From positions 1 through 45,328 of the forward strand of contig JARLHF010000020.1 of NCBI GenBank assembly GCA_031292375.1: a stretch of DNA of 45,328 bases. Direction: 5' to 3'. The notes below the pieces were generated by a model. It ran no database searches. It saw nothing but the letters and a program-made list of their open reading frames with translations, and was not told where the DNA came from. Numbering within the stretch: position 1 is the stretch's first letter; every line of letters starts with the position of its first letter. Position numbers and translations under genes: made by a program. Source of the stretch: Chlamydiales bacterium (GTDB taxonomy: Bacteria; Chlamydiota; Chlamydiia; Chlamydiales; VFKH01). Shown here in pieces: positions 13,916 to 23,701 of the stretch.

Positions 13916-14899
13916 TTATTTGGAAGAATCGGGATAATATTGTAGAAAGGCTTTAACATTGCCTGCGTCTTTTTCCAAAATACCGCAAATTTTTGCCGTT
14001 TCTAAAGTCTCTACTTGGATTCTTAGCTTATTTAGTAAGTTAATATAGCCTGAGTAGTTATCTTTGAATCGTTTTGGGAGGATATGGGCATGTTTGTCAA
14101 ATTTCTCTTTATCTATGGGCATAAGATTACCACCTAGTCCAGAATCAATAGTTAAGAATACTTGAGGTGTGGGATATTTAAATTGTGGATTTGTGCTTTC
14201 AAGAGATCCGAATAAGTGCTCAAAGTCGTGTCCATTTATGATCTCTGATTTAGGATCAATCATTTGAAATAGTTGTTTTGCCTGGTCTAAGGTATTAGTG
14301 GTTATCGAAGAGGAGGTTTTTTTGTCTTCATCACTAGTTTTTAGTAAATAGTCTGGGTCAGCCAAGATCCAGTTAACCTGGTAGCCAAGTTCTGTCAATT
14401 TAGCGTGTAATACGATTTCTTGGAAGCAAGAACCAGGAGCAATACTGCAAATCCAGAGAGGCTCTTTCTTAGAATGAAATTCTTTTGATATTAATTCTAT
14501 CAGTTGTGTCTCGAAGATTCCGCGAGAGTCAGAGTCTTTATTTCTTGATAAAGAGGGGTGGCAATGGCATTCTGCAATGCCTGGATATTCCTTCATTTTT
14601 CCATTTTCATCTAAAAGTGAAGCTGGGTTTTGAGTAAGTGCTTGGATAAGGGCAGCTCTCTTGGGATTTAAAATATCTTGAGCCTTCTGGTCTGTTTTTT
14701 GCGTGGTTTGGTTCATGAGGCCAACTGTTATACGAAATGTAGCCAATGCTCCGATACCAACTGTTAAAATGCCCATTGTTAATGTGATTAAGGCAATCGC
14801 AAATTTTTTAAAAAAGCTACTATTCTTGTAAGTACTTAATGCATTTGTTTCTTTATAACGTGGATTGAAACAGTAAGATATGATATTACTTATGTTCAC
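13916..14899 (-). CDS. Membrane-anchored protein of unknown function, candidate host-directed protein
   Basis: The 327-residue protein starts at a GTG (14899-14897) with AAGAAGG about five bases upstream. The N-terminus is polar. A long hydrophobic segment at about 33-62 (IALITLTMGILTVGIGALAT core) could span the membrane once or form a tight hairpin as in inclusion membrane proteins. The soluble part has cysteine/histidine residues at ECHCHPS (110-116). A Rossmann-like stretch follows at 149-181: strand WICSIAPGSCFQEI, helix, and a second strand ending LADPDY. This is reminiscent of SAM-binding folds, but no catalytic motif is certain. HGHD-like and acidic segments lie later. No family recognised. 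Confidence 0.78.
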   Translation of the reverse strand: MNISNIISYCFNPRYKETNALSTYKNSSFFKKFAIALITLTMGILTVGIGALATFRITVGLMNQTTQKTDQKAQDILNPKRAALIQALTQNPASLLDENGKMKEYPGIAECHCHPSLSRNKDSDSRGIFETQLIELISKEFHSKKEPLWICSIAPGSCFQEIVLHAKLTELGYQVNWILADPDYLLKTSDEDKKTSSSITTNTLDQAKQLFQMIDPKSEIINGHDFEHLFGSLESTNPQFKYPTPQVFLTIDSGLGGNLMPIDKEKFDKHAHILPKRFKDNYSGYINLLNKLRIQVETLETAKICGILEKDAGNVKAFLQYYPDSSK

Positions 14900-14995
14900 A
14901 AAAGCCTTCTTTATTTGTTTATATCACTATTGTAATTTTTATGTATAAAGATCAAGTAAATCAAGATTATGGTGCAGGATATAGTTTGTAATATT

Positions 14996-15073
14996 TCATA
15001 CAGCTTTAGTTTTTTTAGCAGCTTGTAAAACTTCTTCAAGAAGAAGTTTTTCTGAAGTAGAATAAGATTTCAT
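14996..15073 (-). CDS. Possible 25-residue peptide with a strong ribosome site
   Basis: On the minus strand an ATG at 15073 is preceded by GAGGTG five bases upstream. It opens a 25-residue frame, MKSYSTSEKLLLEEV then LQAAKKTKAV, ending in TGA at 14996-14998. The peptide would form one amphipathic, basic helix. It lies in a 460-base gap. It may be a real small gene, the stump of a longer lost one, or chance. Confidence 0.3.
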   Translation of the reverse strand: MKSYSTSEKLLLEEVLQAAKKTKAV

Positions 15074-15174
15074 GGACTCACCTCATAATATGACAATAGT
15101 ACAAGCAATATAATATTTGCCAAAACATATGCCCAATAGTCATTAAAAAACACAAAGAATATATCAAAAAAACT

Positions 15175-15224
15175 ATATACACAAACAAGTTCAAAAAACA
15201 ATTCTTGAACTTGTTTGTGTATAT
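15175..15224. repeat. Dispersed palindromic repeat, longest copy (copy C)
   Basis: Perfect 20-bp arms: A followed by TATACACAAACAAGTTCAA at 15175-15194, and the exact complement at 15205-15224, around a 10-base loop AAAACAATTC. The loop end repeats the CAATTC seen in copies B and A. This is the most complete member of the family in the window. It stands in the gap between a minus-strand gene start and the recC start, so it is not simply a terminator. Confidence 0.85.
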
Positions 15225-15361
15225 TTTATCTCGTTTACTAGCGTCAAAAAGATTATGGTGCTTATAGCTGTAAAAAATGATATAAGTAATAAGTTTTATT
15301 GCGTAAATTGCTTTAAATTCTAATCTGTTTAATTTTGCAACTCATTTAATATAAGTATATT

Positions 15362-18300
15362 GTGAAAACATTTCCTACCTACATATATAGCAATCGTGTA
15401 GAGGTCCTTTATGAGGGCTTGAGGAATCTGCTTTTTTGTGAAGATACAGATGCGTTTACAAAACGTATTGTTATTGTTCCAAGTGCCTCTATGAAGCGCT
15501 TTTTGATGCTTCGTCTTGCTGAGGATAAAAAGTCGGGCATGGCTATGGGATTGCATTTTACTTATGTAAAGCAAGCAGTTGGTATGCTTTCAAGGTCTTG
15601 TTTTTCTTATTCTTTTGATACTTTTACAAACAAGATGGCACTTGTATTTCGCCTTGAAATGGAAATAAAAAAAGCTTTTTTTTTATTTTCTACATTGGGT
15701 GTAGAGCAAAAGGCTTGGAATGAACTTTTTTCTTATTTGCAAGTAGATCCTCAAAAAAATGAAAAATGGCCTGAAAGTGTAACAAAAAGATTGCTTGGTA
15801 TTTGTAATAGCCTTGCAGAGTTATTTTTGGAGTATGGAATAACAGCTGCACACATGCTTCAGAGATGGCAAGAAAATCCACTTTTAGATGGATACCAAAG
15901 CCTTTTATGGATGCGTATTTTTAGTGATAATTATCCTTATAAACATTTAGAAAATATACCTTTTCAAAGTACAAAAGAGCATAACATCCAGGTGCATATT
16001 TTTTGCTTAAGCTATATTGCAAAAATTTATTTCAACTTTTTTAAAGAGCTTGCAAGAACAACTCCTGTCTATATGCATTTATTGTCACCTACGCCCCTGT
16101 TTTGGACAGATACGCTGACAAGTCGAGAAACACTTTCTTTGCAAGGTAAGTGGAAGAAAAGAAAAGTTAAAGAAAACACTCAAAACGATCTTTTTGATTA
16201 TGTAAGCAATACAAATCCACTACTTTCAAACTTTGGAAAAGTGGGAAGAAAGTTCTTTTCTATGATAGAAGAAGAGGAGTCTTTTGCCTACTCCTCTTAT
16301 GTGCTTCCAAGTCCTTTGGCTCCTGTATATGAGGAGTGGGAAAATAATGAAGTTGTATTGTTTGAGGAAGCTCTTGATAAAAGATTGCAAAAGATACAGG
16401 CTGATATACTATTCATGCGTAATCCAAGAGCTTCTGTAAGGGTTGATGTTGCAAAAGATGATGATTCAGTACAAGTATATGCTGCCCCCTCAAAGTATAG
16501 AGAAGTACAAATCCTTTATGAAAAAATACTCTCGATTGTTTCAGCGAATCAATTCTTATTAGATGATGTTGTTGTTATGGCCCCATCCATTGCAGAGTAT
16601 GCGCCTCATATTAAAGCCATTTTTGGTTGCAAAGAGAGCCTCATGGATTTTCAGTTGTTAGATGTTAAAGTTGCAGAACAAAATAGTTATGCAGAAGGTA
16701 TGCTTCTTCTTTTAGGGCTTTTAGATAATAGATGGAGCGTTACATCGCTTATGGCCTTATTGCAGCACCCACAATTTCAAAAAAAGCATACATTTTCAGA
16801 TAGTCAAGTTCAAGAGATTGAGAAGTGGACAAGAAAAATGCATCTTAGCTGGGGCAATGATAATGATCATAGAAAAGAGATGCTGCAAAGGCTTTATGGA
16901 AGAGATTTTGATGTCTCTATCCGTTCTACTTGGGAGCAGTGCTTTGAAGGCATTATGAAGGATCTTGTTGGATCAGATAGCGAATCCTTTGCTGAAGAAA
17001 GCTTTACAATGGCAAGCCTTCTTGGTAAATGGCAAGAATTGTTAAGATCTTTGAGGTCAGATTTAAGGGTTTTAGAAGATGGAAGTATGTTTTCTTTGAA
17101 AGAATGGAGCGCATACTTAAAATGCTTGTTACAAGCCTATTTTATTTTCAATGAAAGTAAAGTACAAATAGAAGAGTGGAATTATTTAATTGATAAATTC
17201 ACGCTTCTTTCTAAAGCAGATTATTTTTTAGATAGTAGTGAGAACATAAAATTTAGCTTTGTGTCTATTCGTCCACATTTACAAGAAATGCTTCAAGAAG
17301 AAGTTTTTGCTGTACATGATAATAAGTTGAGAGCTGTTCGTTTTTGCTCTCTTTTGCCAATGAGAGCAATTCCTGCAAAAGTGATTTGTTTGATAGGCTT
17401 GAATGAGGAGGCATTTCCAAGAAAAAATCATAAATCTCTGCTGGATTTTAGAGGTCTTTATAAAGATAGTGACTATTCTCCGACAAGTGCCGATTATGAT
17501 AGGTACTTATTTTTGGAAGCGCTTCTTTCAGCAAGATCACATTTTATTATGAGTTATTCTAAAGGTAAAGATGAGGATAGTGCAACGCATAGTCAATTTA
17601 TTACGGAATTTTTAAGTTATAATAAAAATGCATTTACAGTACCACTTACAGTGGTAAATCATCCTTTAGATGCATTTGCCGCATCTTATTTTTCGAAGCA
17701 AAATATGTGCTCACAATCGGCTTATGCTTTAGCAAAGGCTTATTATAAAAAAGATAGATGCGCTCCCTTTCGTCCCTTTCCAGATTTTTTTGTGCATGCA
17801 GACGTAATTATCGATCCACATAGCAAAGAAAATGCTATTGTGAAGATAAGTGATTTAAAAGCGGCTCTTGCAAATCCCTTAAAGCTGTATCTTAACCAAG
17901 AATTGAATTTATATTTGTCTCAAGAAGAGAAAATGCAAGATAATGAAATTAGCCTACTATCCCCTCTCTTACTCTATCAGATTAAAAAAGCCTCTCTAAG
18001 ACATCCACTAGAGAAAATTTTTGCTGTTTTAGAAAAAGAAAATAAACTTTCTCAGGGCTTGTTCAAAAATCTTTCCAAGAAGCACATCATAGAAGAAGTC
18101 GAAAAACTGCATCAGGAATTGTATGAACAAGGTATTGGATTAGAATCAATTGTAAAAATACATTTGAAAGAGAAATGTAGAAAGCAAACACAAGTTTCTT
18201 ATAATACGATTCTGTCCCCTCCAATTAGTATACCATTTGAAAATGGGTCTGTATTGATTACAGGAAAAATTGAAGAAATCTCTTCTAAAGGGTTGCTTTC

Positions 18301-18736
18301 GTTTAGAAAAGATCAATTTAAAGAGGCTCTTAAAGAGCTTCCAAGCTATCTTGTACTTCATGCATTGCAAGAGGTTCCGTCTGAAAGGGCGCTACTCTTT
18401 TGCAAGGATGGAAAAAAGAAAAAGGCATTTTTTGAAAATCCTTTCCCTCTTTTGCAAAAGTTACTCTCTTATTACTATTTTTGTAGGAAAAATCCTCTTT
18501 TATTTTCTTCTGAATGGTCGGAAGATATGATGAAGAGTGCTTCTTTAAAGTTAAAAAATAAGGTAAAAATGGCTCTAGAAGAGTATATAGGGGTTGTTGA
18601 TCCTTACATTAATTTTGCCTGTAACAAGGATGATCTACCCTCTTCTGATCTTTTAATTACAAAATGGCAAAATGCCCCTACAGATATTTTTAAAGAAGTC
18701 AAATCGGGATGGTATGGAAAAGATGCAGAGATTTGA
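15362..18736 (+). CDS. recC: Exodeoxyribonuclease V subunit RecC
   Basis: The protein has 1124 residues, the length of E. coli RecC (1122). RecC is the inactive helicase-like subunit that recognises Chi and holds RecB and RecD. Family features seen are the N-terminal IYSNRVEVLYEGL, the conserved VIVPSASMKRFLMLRLAE (the usual region is VQSPGM-rWL), and AIPAKVICLIGLNEEAFPR, matching the RecC IPF-rVVCLLGMNDGvyPR box. The tail is RecC-like and less conserved. The start is a GTG with no good ribosome site; no better in-frame ATG lies upstream. The 3' end overlaps the recB start by 14-23 bases. Confidence 0.93.
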   Translation: MKTFPTYIYSNRVEVLYEGLRNLLFCEDTDAFTKRIVIVPSASMKRFLMLRLAEDKKSGMAMGLHFTYVKQAVGMLSRSCFSYSFDTFTNKMALVFRLEMEIKKAFFLFSTLGVEQKAWNELFSYLQVDPQKNEKWPESVTKRLLGICNSLAELFLEYGITAAHMLQRWQENPLLDGYQSLLWMRIFSDNYPYKHLENIPFQSTKEHNIQVHIFCLSYIAKIYFNFFKELARTTPVYMHLLSPTPLFWTDTLTSRETLSLQGKWKKRKVKENTQNDLFDYVSNTNPLLSNFGKVGRKFFSMIEEEESFAYSSYVLPSPLAPVYEEWENNEVVLFEEALDKRLQKIQADILFMRNPRASVRVDVAKDDDSVQVYAAPSKYREVQILYEKILSIVSANQFLLDDVVVMAPSIAEYAPHIKAIFGCKESLMDFQLLDVKVAEQNSYAEGMLLLLGLLDNRWSVTSLMALLQHPQFQKKHTFSDSQVQEIEKWTRKMHLSWGNDNDHRKEMLQRLYGRDFDVSIRSTWEQCFEGIMKDLVGSDSESFAEESFTMASLLGKWQELLRSLRSDLRVLEDGSMFSLKEWSAYLKCLLQAYFIFNESKVQIEEWNYLIDKFTLLSKADYFLDSSENIKFSFVSIRPHLQEMLQEEVFAVHDNKLRAVRFCSLLPMRAIPAKVICLIGLNEEAFPRKNHKSLLDFRGLYKDSDYSPTSADYDRYLFLEALLSARSHFIMSYSKGKDEDSATHSQFITEFLSYNKNAFTVPLTVVNHPLDAFAASYFSKQNMCSQSAYALAKAYYKKDRCAPFRPFPDFFVHADVIIDPHSKENAIVKISDLKAALANPLKLYLNQELNLYLSQEEKMQDNEISLLSPLLLYQIKKASLRHPLEKIFAVLEKENKLSQGLFKNLSKKHIIEEVEKLHQELYEQGIGLESIVKIHLKEKCRKQTQVSYNTILSPPISIPFENGSVLITGKIEEISSKGLLSFRKDQFKEALKELPSYLVLHALQEVPSERALLFCKDGKKKKAFFENPFPLLQKLLSYYYFCRKNPLLFSSEWSEDMMKSASLKLKNKVKMALEEYIGVVDPYINFACNKDDLPSSDLLITKWQNAPTDIFKEVKSGWYGKDAEI

Positions 18737-21700
18737 TGTTTTAAGTAGCAAGTTGAATTGCTTTCAATCGCATTTTTTAGAGAGCTCTGCTGGAACTGGC
18801 AAGACATTTTCTATAGAAAATATTGTAGGGCGTCTTTTGATAGAAAAAGAGCCTCTAGAATTACAAGAGATTTTACTTGTAACCTTTACAAAGGCTGCAA
18901 CAAAGGATCTAAAGATACGTATTTATTCTCACCTTTGTAAATTATTGGATATTTTAGAGGGAATTAACAGAGAAGAAAGTATTCCTGAATATCTCTTAGA
19001 GCTGATGAAAGAAAACAAAACAAAGCAAGCAATTACTCGTATACAGATAGCTCTTTCCTGTTTTGAAGAGGCTCAAATTTTTACAATCCACGCATTTTGC
19101 GCGCGTATGTTAAAGGAGTATTTTGTATTTGCAGGCCTTCCTGTATCCGTGTTAAACCCAGATGATTGTAGTTATTTAGTAAAAGATGAGCAGCTTGTAA
19201 AAGACTTTTTACTGCATCTGTTGCCAGAATTATGTAGTACAGCGCAGCTACAACTGATTTTGAAGCAGTATTCTATAGAGAAGCTAATCAAAATAATTGC
19301 CTCGTATATGCAAAGAGCACAAAAAACAGAAAAATATGCGAATTTTTCGCAATCTTATCGTGCATTTTGTGCATGCGTTGATAGTTTAAAGAAAAATCGT
19401 TTAGTGGATGGCAGCAAGCTTTTAGAGGCATTTAAAACAATAGCTCCTTTTTATACTGAAATTTGCAGCCGCCAAGGCAATGTGAAAGAAGAAATTTTAG
19501 ATCATATTGAACATTTTATACAGCTATTTGAAAAGGATAAAATTACCTACGAGGATTTTGATCAGTTGATTGAAGTGGGCCTGCCTATTGTTGAGTTACT
19601 TTTGGATAATAAGCTTAAGAAAAATATTTCTAAGCCCATATGGCCAGCCTGTCTAGATATGATTAAAGATATGCTTTACCCTATTGTAGAGGATGCAAGA
19701 GATGAAAATAAGATCATTTTACGCTTAGTACGAGGATGTTTGGAACTTAAATCTAGCTGCACTGAGGATGCATGTTCGCCAGATGATATTTTAAGAAAAA
19801 TGCATGAGAGTATGGATAAAAAAGAATTTGTCCATGCTATCCAAGCGCGTTATAAAGCTGCAATTATCGATGAATTTCAAGATACAGATCCTTTGCAGTG
19901 GAATATCTTTCAGAAGTGCTTTTTAGATAATTCAGACAGTAAGACAATTTGCTACTTGGTAGGCGATCCAAAACAATCTATCTATGCATTTAGAAGAGCA
20001 GATATTTATACATATTTGCACGCAGGAGATGTGCTTGGAAGAGAAAATAGATATTTTTTAGACACAAATTTTCGCTCTTCTGCAAAATTGATTGGAGCTT
20101 TAAATGCCCTGTTTTGTGAAAAGCCTTGGATTAGTTTGCCCTCTCTTCAATCTTTTTTGCATGTCGAAAGAGTAAAGTCTGCTCCACATAAACAAGAGGG
20201 CTTTAATAAGCCACTGCGCTTTTTTATAGCAAGTTCTTCACCCGGAAGAAGTAAGGCCTGGCCTACACCTACAATTGAATTAGAAGCATTTTTTCCCTAT
20301 ATTGCTAAGGAAATTGCAATGCTTTGTAAAGATTGTAAATTCCTGTTTTCTGATATGGCCATATTGGTAAGAGATCGCTATCAGGGTGTGCGTATAGGCT
20401 CTTATTTAAAAAGTCATGGAATAAAAGTTCAATTTAAAAGAAGTGATTCTCTTGTGAATAGAGATGCCTGGAACTCTTTGAAGGCGGTTTTATACTTTTT
20501 TATGGATCCTTATGAGCCTTCTATATTGCCTAAATTATTAATGACTCCCCTCTTTGGTTTAACAGCCGTGCAAGTTGCAAATAAGGATGAACGTTTAGAA
20601 TCAGAATTGTTAAGAGAGCTTCAGCAGTTGAAAGTAGTGCTTGAAGAGCATTCTTTTGCAGCATTTTTTCATGAATTACTCAATGAAAAGAGATCAGAAG
20701 AGATTTTAGCAAGAGATGCAGGTATTGAGTTCTATAGAGAGCTTATGCAGCTATTTGAATTGATTTTAGAAAATAAGAGCTTATCTTGGAGGTCTAGTGC
20801 GCATGCTATTTTAAGTTATTTAAGCGAATTAGAATTAGAAGAAAATAGTGATGGTTTAAAAATTTTGCAAGAAAGTGAAAATGCGGTTCAGCTAATCACT
20901 CTTCATGGAAGTAAAGGTTTAGAATTTCCTGTTGTATTTGCCCTTGGTTTGATTAATAGAACAATGCATGATGAAGAGGCTGTCTTTCAAAATGATAAGC
21001 TTGTTGCCGCAAAAAAGGGCTCCTTTTCCTATCAAAAATATATGAAAGAGGTAGATGCAGAAAAAGAAAGACAGCTTTATGTTGCACTTACCAGAGCAAA
21101 AGAGTTGCTCTATGTGCCTGTGTTGATTAATGAAGATCAAAAACAGGTGGCAGATGGGTTTGCATCGCCCATGGAATTATTTCTCAATGCTCATTTCGGA
21201 GCAGTTACAAAAAATAGCCTCAAACAGTTTTTAGAAGGAATGCATCCAGAAATTTCCTGTGAAATGATTGAAAATAAGATAGAGATATATGTACAAGCAA
21301 GTGAAGAGATACCTCTATTAGTAGAGCCAAAAGTCCTTGCAATTTCAAAAGAAAAGCTTGGAATTTATTCTTTTTCATCACTGCACTCTTCTTGTACTCC
21401 TGGAAGTAGTAATAAAGTTATCATGGGAAAGCATGAAAAAATGGTTCCAGGAGGTATGCTTACAGGTACGATCATTCATGATATTTTAGAAAATAAGGTA
21501 GGGATATGTAGTAAAGAAGAGATTTTGTCCTATATTTTAGGCACTGATTTGGAAGGGTATGAGGACTCAATTGCTTTGATGATTAATCATACAGTATCTG
21601 TGCATCTTCCCTCTGGATTTGCTTTAAAGGATATTCCTGATAATAAAAAACTTGTTGAAATGGAGTTTTTAATCCCTTGGGACAAAGAAGTTGTTATTGA

Positions 21701-22007
21701 AGAAATTACCCAGGAGTCTGGATTTTTAATGGGGTTTATTGATTTAATTATTGAGCAAGGGGGTAAGTATTACATTATAGATTGGAAAACTAATGTGTTA
21801 AATAGCTACGCCCAAGAAAATCTAAAATCTGCAATGAATGAATGTGGTTACTTGTTGCAAGCAAATATTTATACTGCAGCGTTAAAAAAGTACCTTAAAA
21901 AGGTTGATAAAAGGCCATTTAAAGAATGTTTTGGAGGCGTTTATTATCTTTTTTTACGCGGGATTTCAGAAGATCCTTACAATTTAAGTGGGATTTATCA
22001 GATATGA
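18714..22007 (+). CDS. recB: Exodeoxyribonuclease V subunit RecB (helicase-nuclease)
   Basis: This is a superfamily 1 3'-5' helicase fused to a C-terminal nuclease. The P-loop SSAGTGKTF lies close to the N-terminus. Later come TFTKAATKDLKIRI (motif Ia), AAIIDEFQDTDPLQW (Walker B/motif II), VGDPKQSIYAFRRAD (motif III), VQLITLHGSKGLEFPVVF (motif V) and YVALTRAKELLYV (motif VI). The nuclease is marked by GTIIHDILE and IIDWKTN, the metal-binding Asp and catalytic Lys. An ATG at 18714 is chosen; the in-frame ATG at 18723 is equally good, and the ATG at 18672 would overlap recC far more. At about 1097 residues it is slightly short for RecB (1180) but has every motif. The stop overlaps recD as ATGA. 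Confidence 0.95.
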   Translation: MEKMQRFDVLSSKLNCFQSHFLESSAGTGKTFSIENIVGRLLIEKEPLELQEILLVTFTKAATKDLKIRIYSHLCKLLDILEGINREESIPEYLLELMKENKTKQAITRIQIALSCFEEAQIFTIHAFCARMLKEYFVFAGLPVSVLNPDDCSYLVKDEQLVKDFLLHLLPELCSTAQLQLILKQYSIEKLIKIIASYMQRAQKTEKYANFSQSYRAFCACVDSLKKNRLVDGSKLLEAFKTIAPFYTEICSRQGNVKEEILDHIEHFIQLFEKDKITYEDFDQLIEVGLPIVELLLDNKLKKNISKPIWPACLDMIKDMLYPIVEDARDENKIILRLVRGCLELKSSCTEDACSPDDILRKMHESMDKKEFVHAIQARYKAAIIDEFQDTDPLQWNIFQKCFLDNSDSKTICYLVGDPKQSIYAFRRADIYTYLHAGDVLGRENRYFLDTNFRSSAKLIGALNALFCEKPWISLPSLQSFLHVERVKSAPHKQEGFNKPLRFFIASSSPGRSKAWPTPTIELEAFFPYIAKEIAMLCKDCKFLFSDMAILVRDRYQGVRIGSYLKSHGIKVQFKRSDSLVNRDAWNSLKAVLYFFMDPYEPSILPKLLMTPLFGLTAVQVANKDERLESELLRELQQLKVVLEEHSFAAFFHELLNEKRSEEILARDAGIEFYRELMQLFELILENKSLSWRSSAHAILSYLSELELEENSDGLKILQESENAVQLITLHGSKGLEFPVVFALGLINRTMHDEEAVFQNDKLVAAKKGSFSYQKYMKEVDAEKERQLYVALTRAKELLYVPVLINEDQKQVADGFASPMELFLNAHFGAVTKNSLKQFLEGMHPEISCEMIENKIEIYVQASEEIPLLVEPKVLAISKEKLGIYSFSSLHSSCTPGSSNKVIMGKHEKMVPGGMLTGTIIHDILENKVGICSKEEILSYILGTDLEGYEDSIALMINHTVSVHLPSGFALKDIPDNKKLVEMEFLIPWDKEVVIEEITQESGFLMGFIDLIIEQGGKYYIIDWKTNVLNSYAQENLKSAMNECGYLLQANIYTAALKKYLKKVDKRPFKECFGGVYYLFLRGISEDPYNLSGIYQI

Positions 22008-23701
22008 CAGGATTTGCACAGCAAATTTTTTTAAAAGAGCAGAATAAAGAAATAGATGCTTTCTCCTTTTCTCTTTTTCAAACGCTTTTAAAAAAAGGGT
22101 ATTTTTCTTATCTAGAAGCAGAATTTGCAAAGCAAGCCCAAACACCAGCAGAAGCAAATCTTCTTGCCTTTGTGCTTCTGGCAGCAAGAAATGGACATCT
22201 CGCGGTAAAAATTAATGCAGATGAGATTATCCCTTCTCCGCATGATTTTACGGGGTTTTCTACAGAAGTGGAAGTTGCAGAAGAAGAGACGAATGCTCTT
22301 ATAGCATGCTTAAAAGTGGCTTGCTCGCCTCATTTACATACTTTAGAAGATTACGTTTATATACCCCGTTATTACTCTTATGAAACCCAGTTTCTAAGTC
22401 TACTTAAAGCTATTTTAGTAGATAAAGTAGAAGTTGAAATTGCTTTGGAGAAAGTAACTTATATGCTTGAGAGGCAATTGAAAGATAAAAAACTACTCCC
22501 CTTGCAAGCAAGAGCAATTGAGCAGAGTTTATTGAATCCTCTTACAATTCTTACTGGAGGACCAGGAACTGGTAAAACGTATACAGCAAGTCATCTGATA
22601 CATACCCTTTGGGAGGCACTTTCTGAAGATGAGAAAAAATATTATGAAATTGTGGTGTGTGCGCCCACTGGAAAGGCTACAGCGCATTTGCATGCCAGCT
22701 TAGCTAAGTTATTAAGTGACGATACACTTCTTTCTTGCCTATCTTCAAAGACGCTGCATTCTCTGCTTGGGATAAAGCCCAGTTCAAGTAGCCTTTTAGA
22801 TGATGAGCTAGAATCTATTACAGCAGATCTTATCATTGTAGATGAGAGTTCTATGATTGATGCAAGTTTAATGATTAAGCTTTTGTCTGCAAGAAAAAAA
22901 GGCTCTCGTATCGTGCTTATAGGGGATAAATATCAATTGCCTCCAGTAGAGTCTGGTAGTTTTTTTGCAGACCTTTGTGATATGCTTCCAGAATATACCG
23001 TAGAGCTTATTCATTGCATGAGAAGCGAGTTAAAATCAATTATCAATCTTTCTAAAGCAATTAATGAGGGTGACACTAAAAAAGTATTATCTTTGTTTCC
23101 TGCTCTGCAGCCATTTGATTTTAAGGAAGATGAAATTAAGCAAATGCAAGAGCAGATTATTCATCTCATGTTAGATCATTTTCCCTGTACACAAGAGGAT
23201 GAAAAAGAGTTTAGTTCTTTTAGAGTGCTCTCACCTATTCGGAAAGGTTTTTTAGGAGTGGATGAATTAAATCGCCTATGTGCCTTAAAATTGCAAGATA
23301 GGGCAAAAAGTCTTCAGAAGCCCTTTGTTGCACCGATCATGCTGAGTGCAAACGATCATGTAAAGCGGCTTTACAATGGAGAAGTTGGTTTGCTTTTTTT
23401 TAGAGAGGATATGCAAATTGATTATGCGTGTTTTCAGGAAAAGAGGTTTCTACCAAGAGAGCTTCCCCCATATGAGTATGGTTATTGCTTATCGGTACAT
23501 AAAAGTCAGGGAAGCGAATTTGATCATGTATTGCTCACACTTCCTGAGGGTTCAGAGCAGTTTGGCAAAGAAGCGTTATACACAGCAGTAACGCGCGCAA
23601 AAAAGTCTTTAAAAATCGTTGCTAGCGACAAAATTCTAGCTAATTGTGTTGCAAGGCCAAGCCGTAGGATCTCCTCTCTTTGCCATCGCTGGACTATATA
23701 A
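22004..23701 (+). CDS. recD: Exodeoxyribonuclease V subunit RecD (5'-3' helicase)
   Basis: The ATG at 22004 overlaps the recB stop as ATGA, giving 565 residues; the longer upstream frame is not needed. Motifs are the P-loop GGPGTGKT at about 185-192, VCAPTGKATAHL (Ia), LIIVDESSMIDASLM (II), VLIGDKYQLPPVESGSFF (III), and SVHKSQGSEFDHVLL with YTAVTRAKKSLKIV (V/VI). RecD is the fast motor of RecBCD. The N-terminal region that contacts RecB is present, so this is RecD proper and not the stand-alone RecD2. The gene order recC-recB-recD lacks the ptrA found between recC and recB in E. coli. The last eight bases overlap the convergent LRR gene. Confidence 0.95.
   Translation: MTGFAQQIFLKEQNKEIDAFSFSLFQTLLKKGYFSYLEAEFAKQAQTPAEANLLAFVLLAARNGHLAVKINADEIIPSPHDFTGFSTEVEVAEEETNALIACLKVACSPHLHTLEDYVYIPRYYSYETQFLSLLKAILVDKVEVEIALEKVTYMLERQLKDKKLLPLQARAIEQSLLNPLTILTGGPGTGKTYTASHLIHTLWEALSEDEKKYYEIVVCAPTGKATAHLHASLAKLLSDDTLLSCLSSKTLHSLLGIKPSSSSLLDDELESITADLIIVDESSMIDASLMIKLLSARKKGSRIVLIGDKYQLPPVESGSFFADLCDMLPEYTVELIHCMRSELKSIINLSKAINEGDTKKVLSLFPALQPFDFKEDEIKQMQEQIIHLMLDHFPCTQEDEKEFSSFRVLSPIRKGFLGVDELNRLCALKLQDRAKSLQKPFVAPIMLSANDHVKRLYNGEVGLLFFREDMQIDYACFQEKRFLPRELPPYEYGYCLSVHKSQGSEFDHVLLTLPEGSEQFGKEALYTAVTRAKKSLKIVASDKILANCVARPSRRISSLCHRWTI

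Larger units (their letters stand above)
14900..15361. other. 462-base intergenic region
   Basis: Apart from the 25-residue frame and the palindrome at 15175-15224, a 13-base direct repeat (AAGATTATGGTGC at 14963-14975 and 15249-15261) brackets both. The rest is AT-rich. No clear promoter for recC could be fixed; several weak -10-like TAATAT/TATAAG boxes lie within 60 bases of its start. Confidence 0.4.

Noticed and set aside
18672-18713. Earlier ATG for recB
   Set aside because: It would overlap recC by 65 bases and add residues not typical of RecB before the P-loop; ATGs at 18714 and 18723 fit better.
21926-22003. Earlier ATG for recD
   Set aside because: The added 26 residues read through the recB coding end; the ATGA overlap at 22004 is the usual coupled start.
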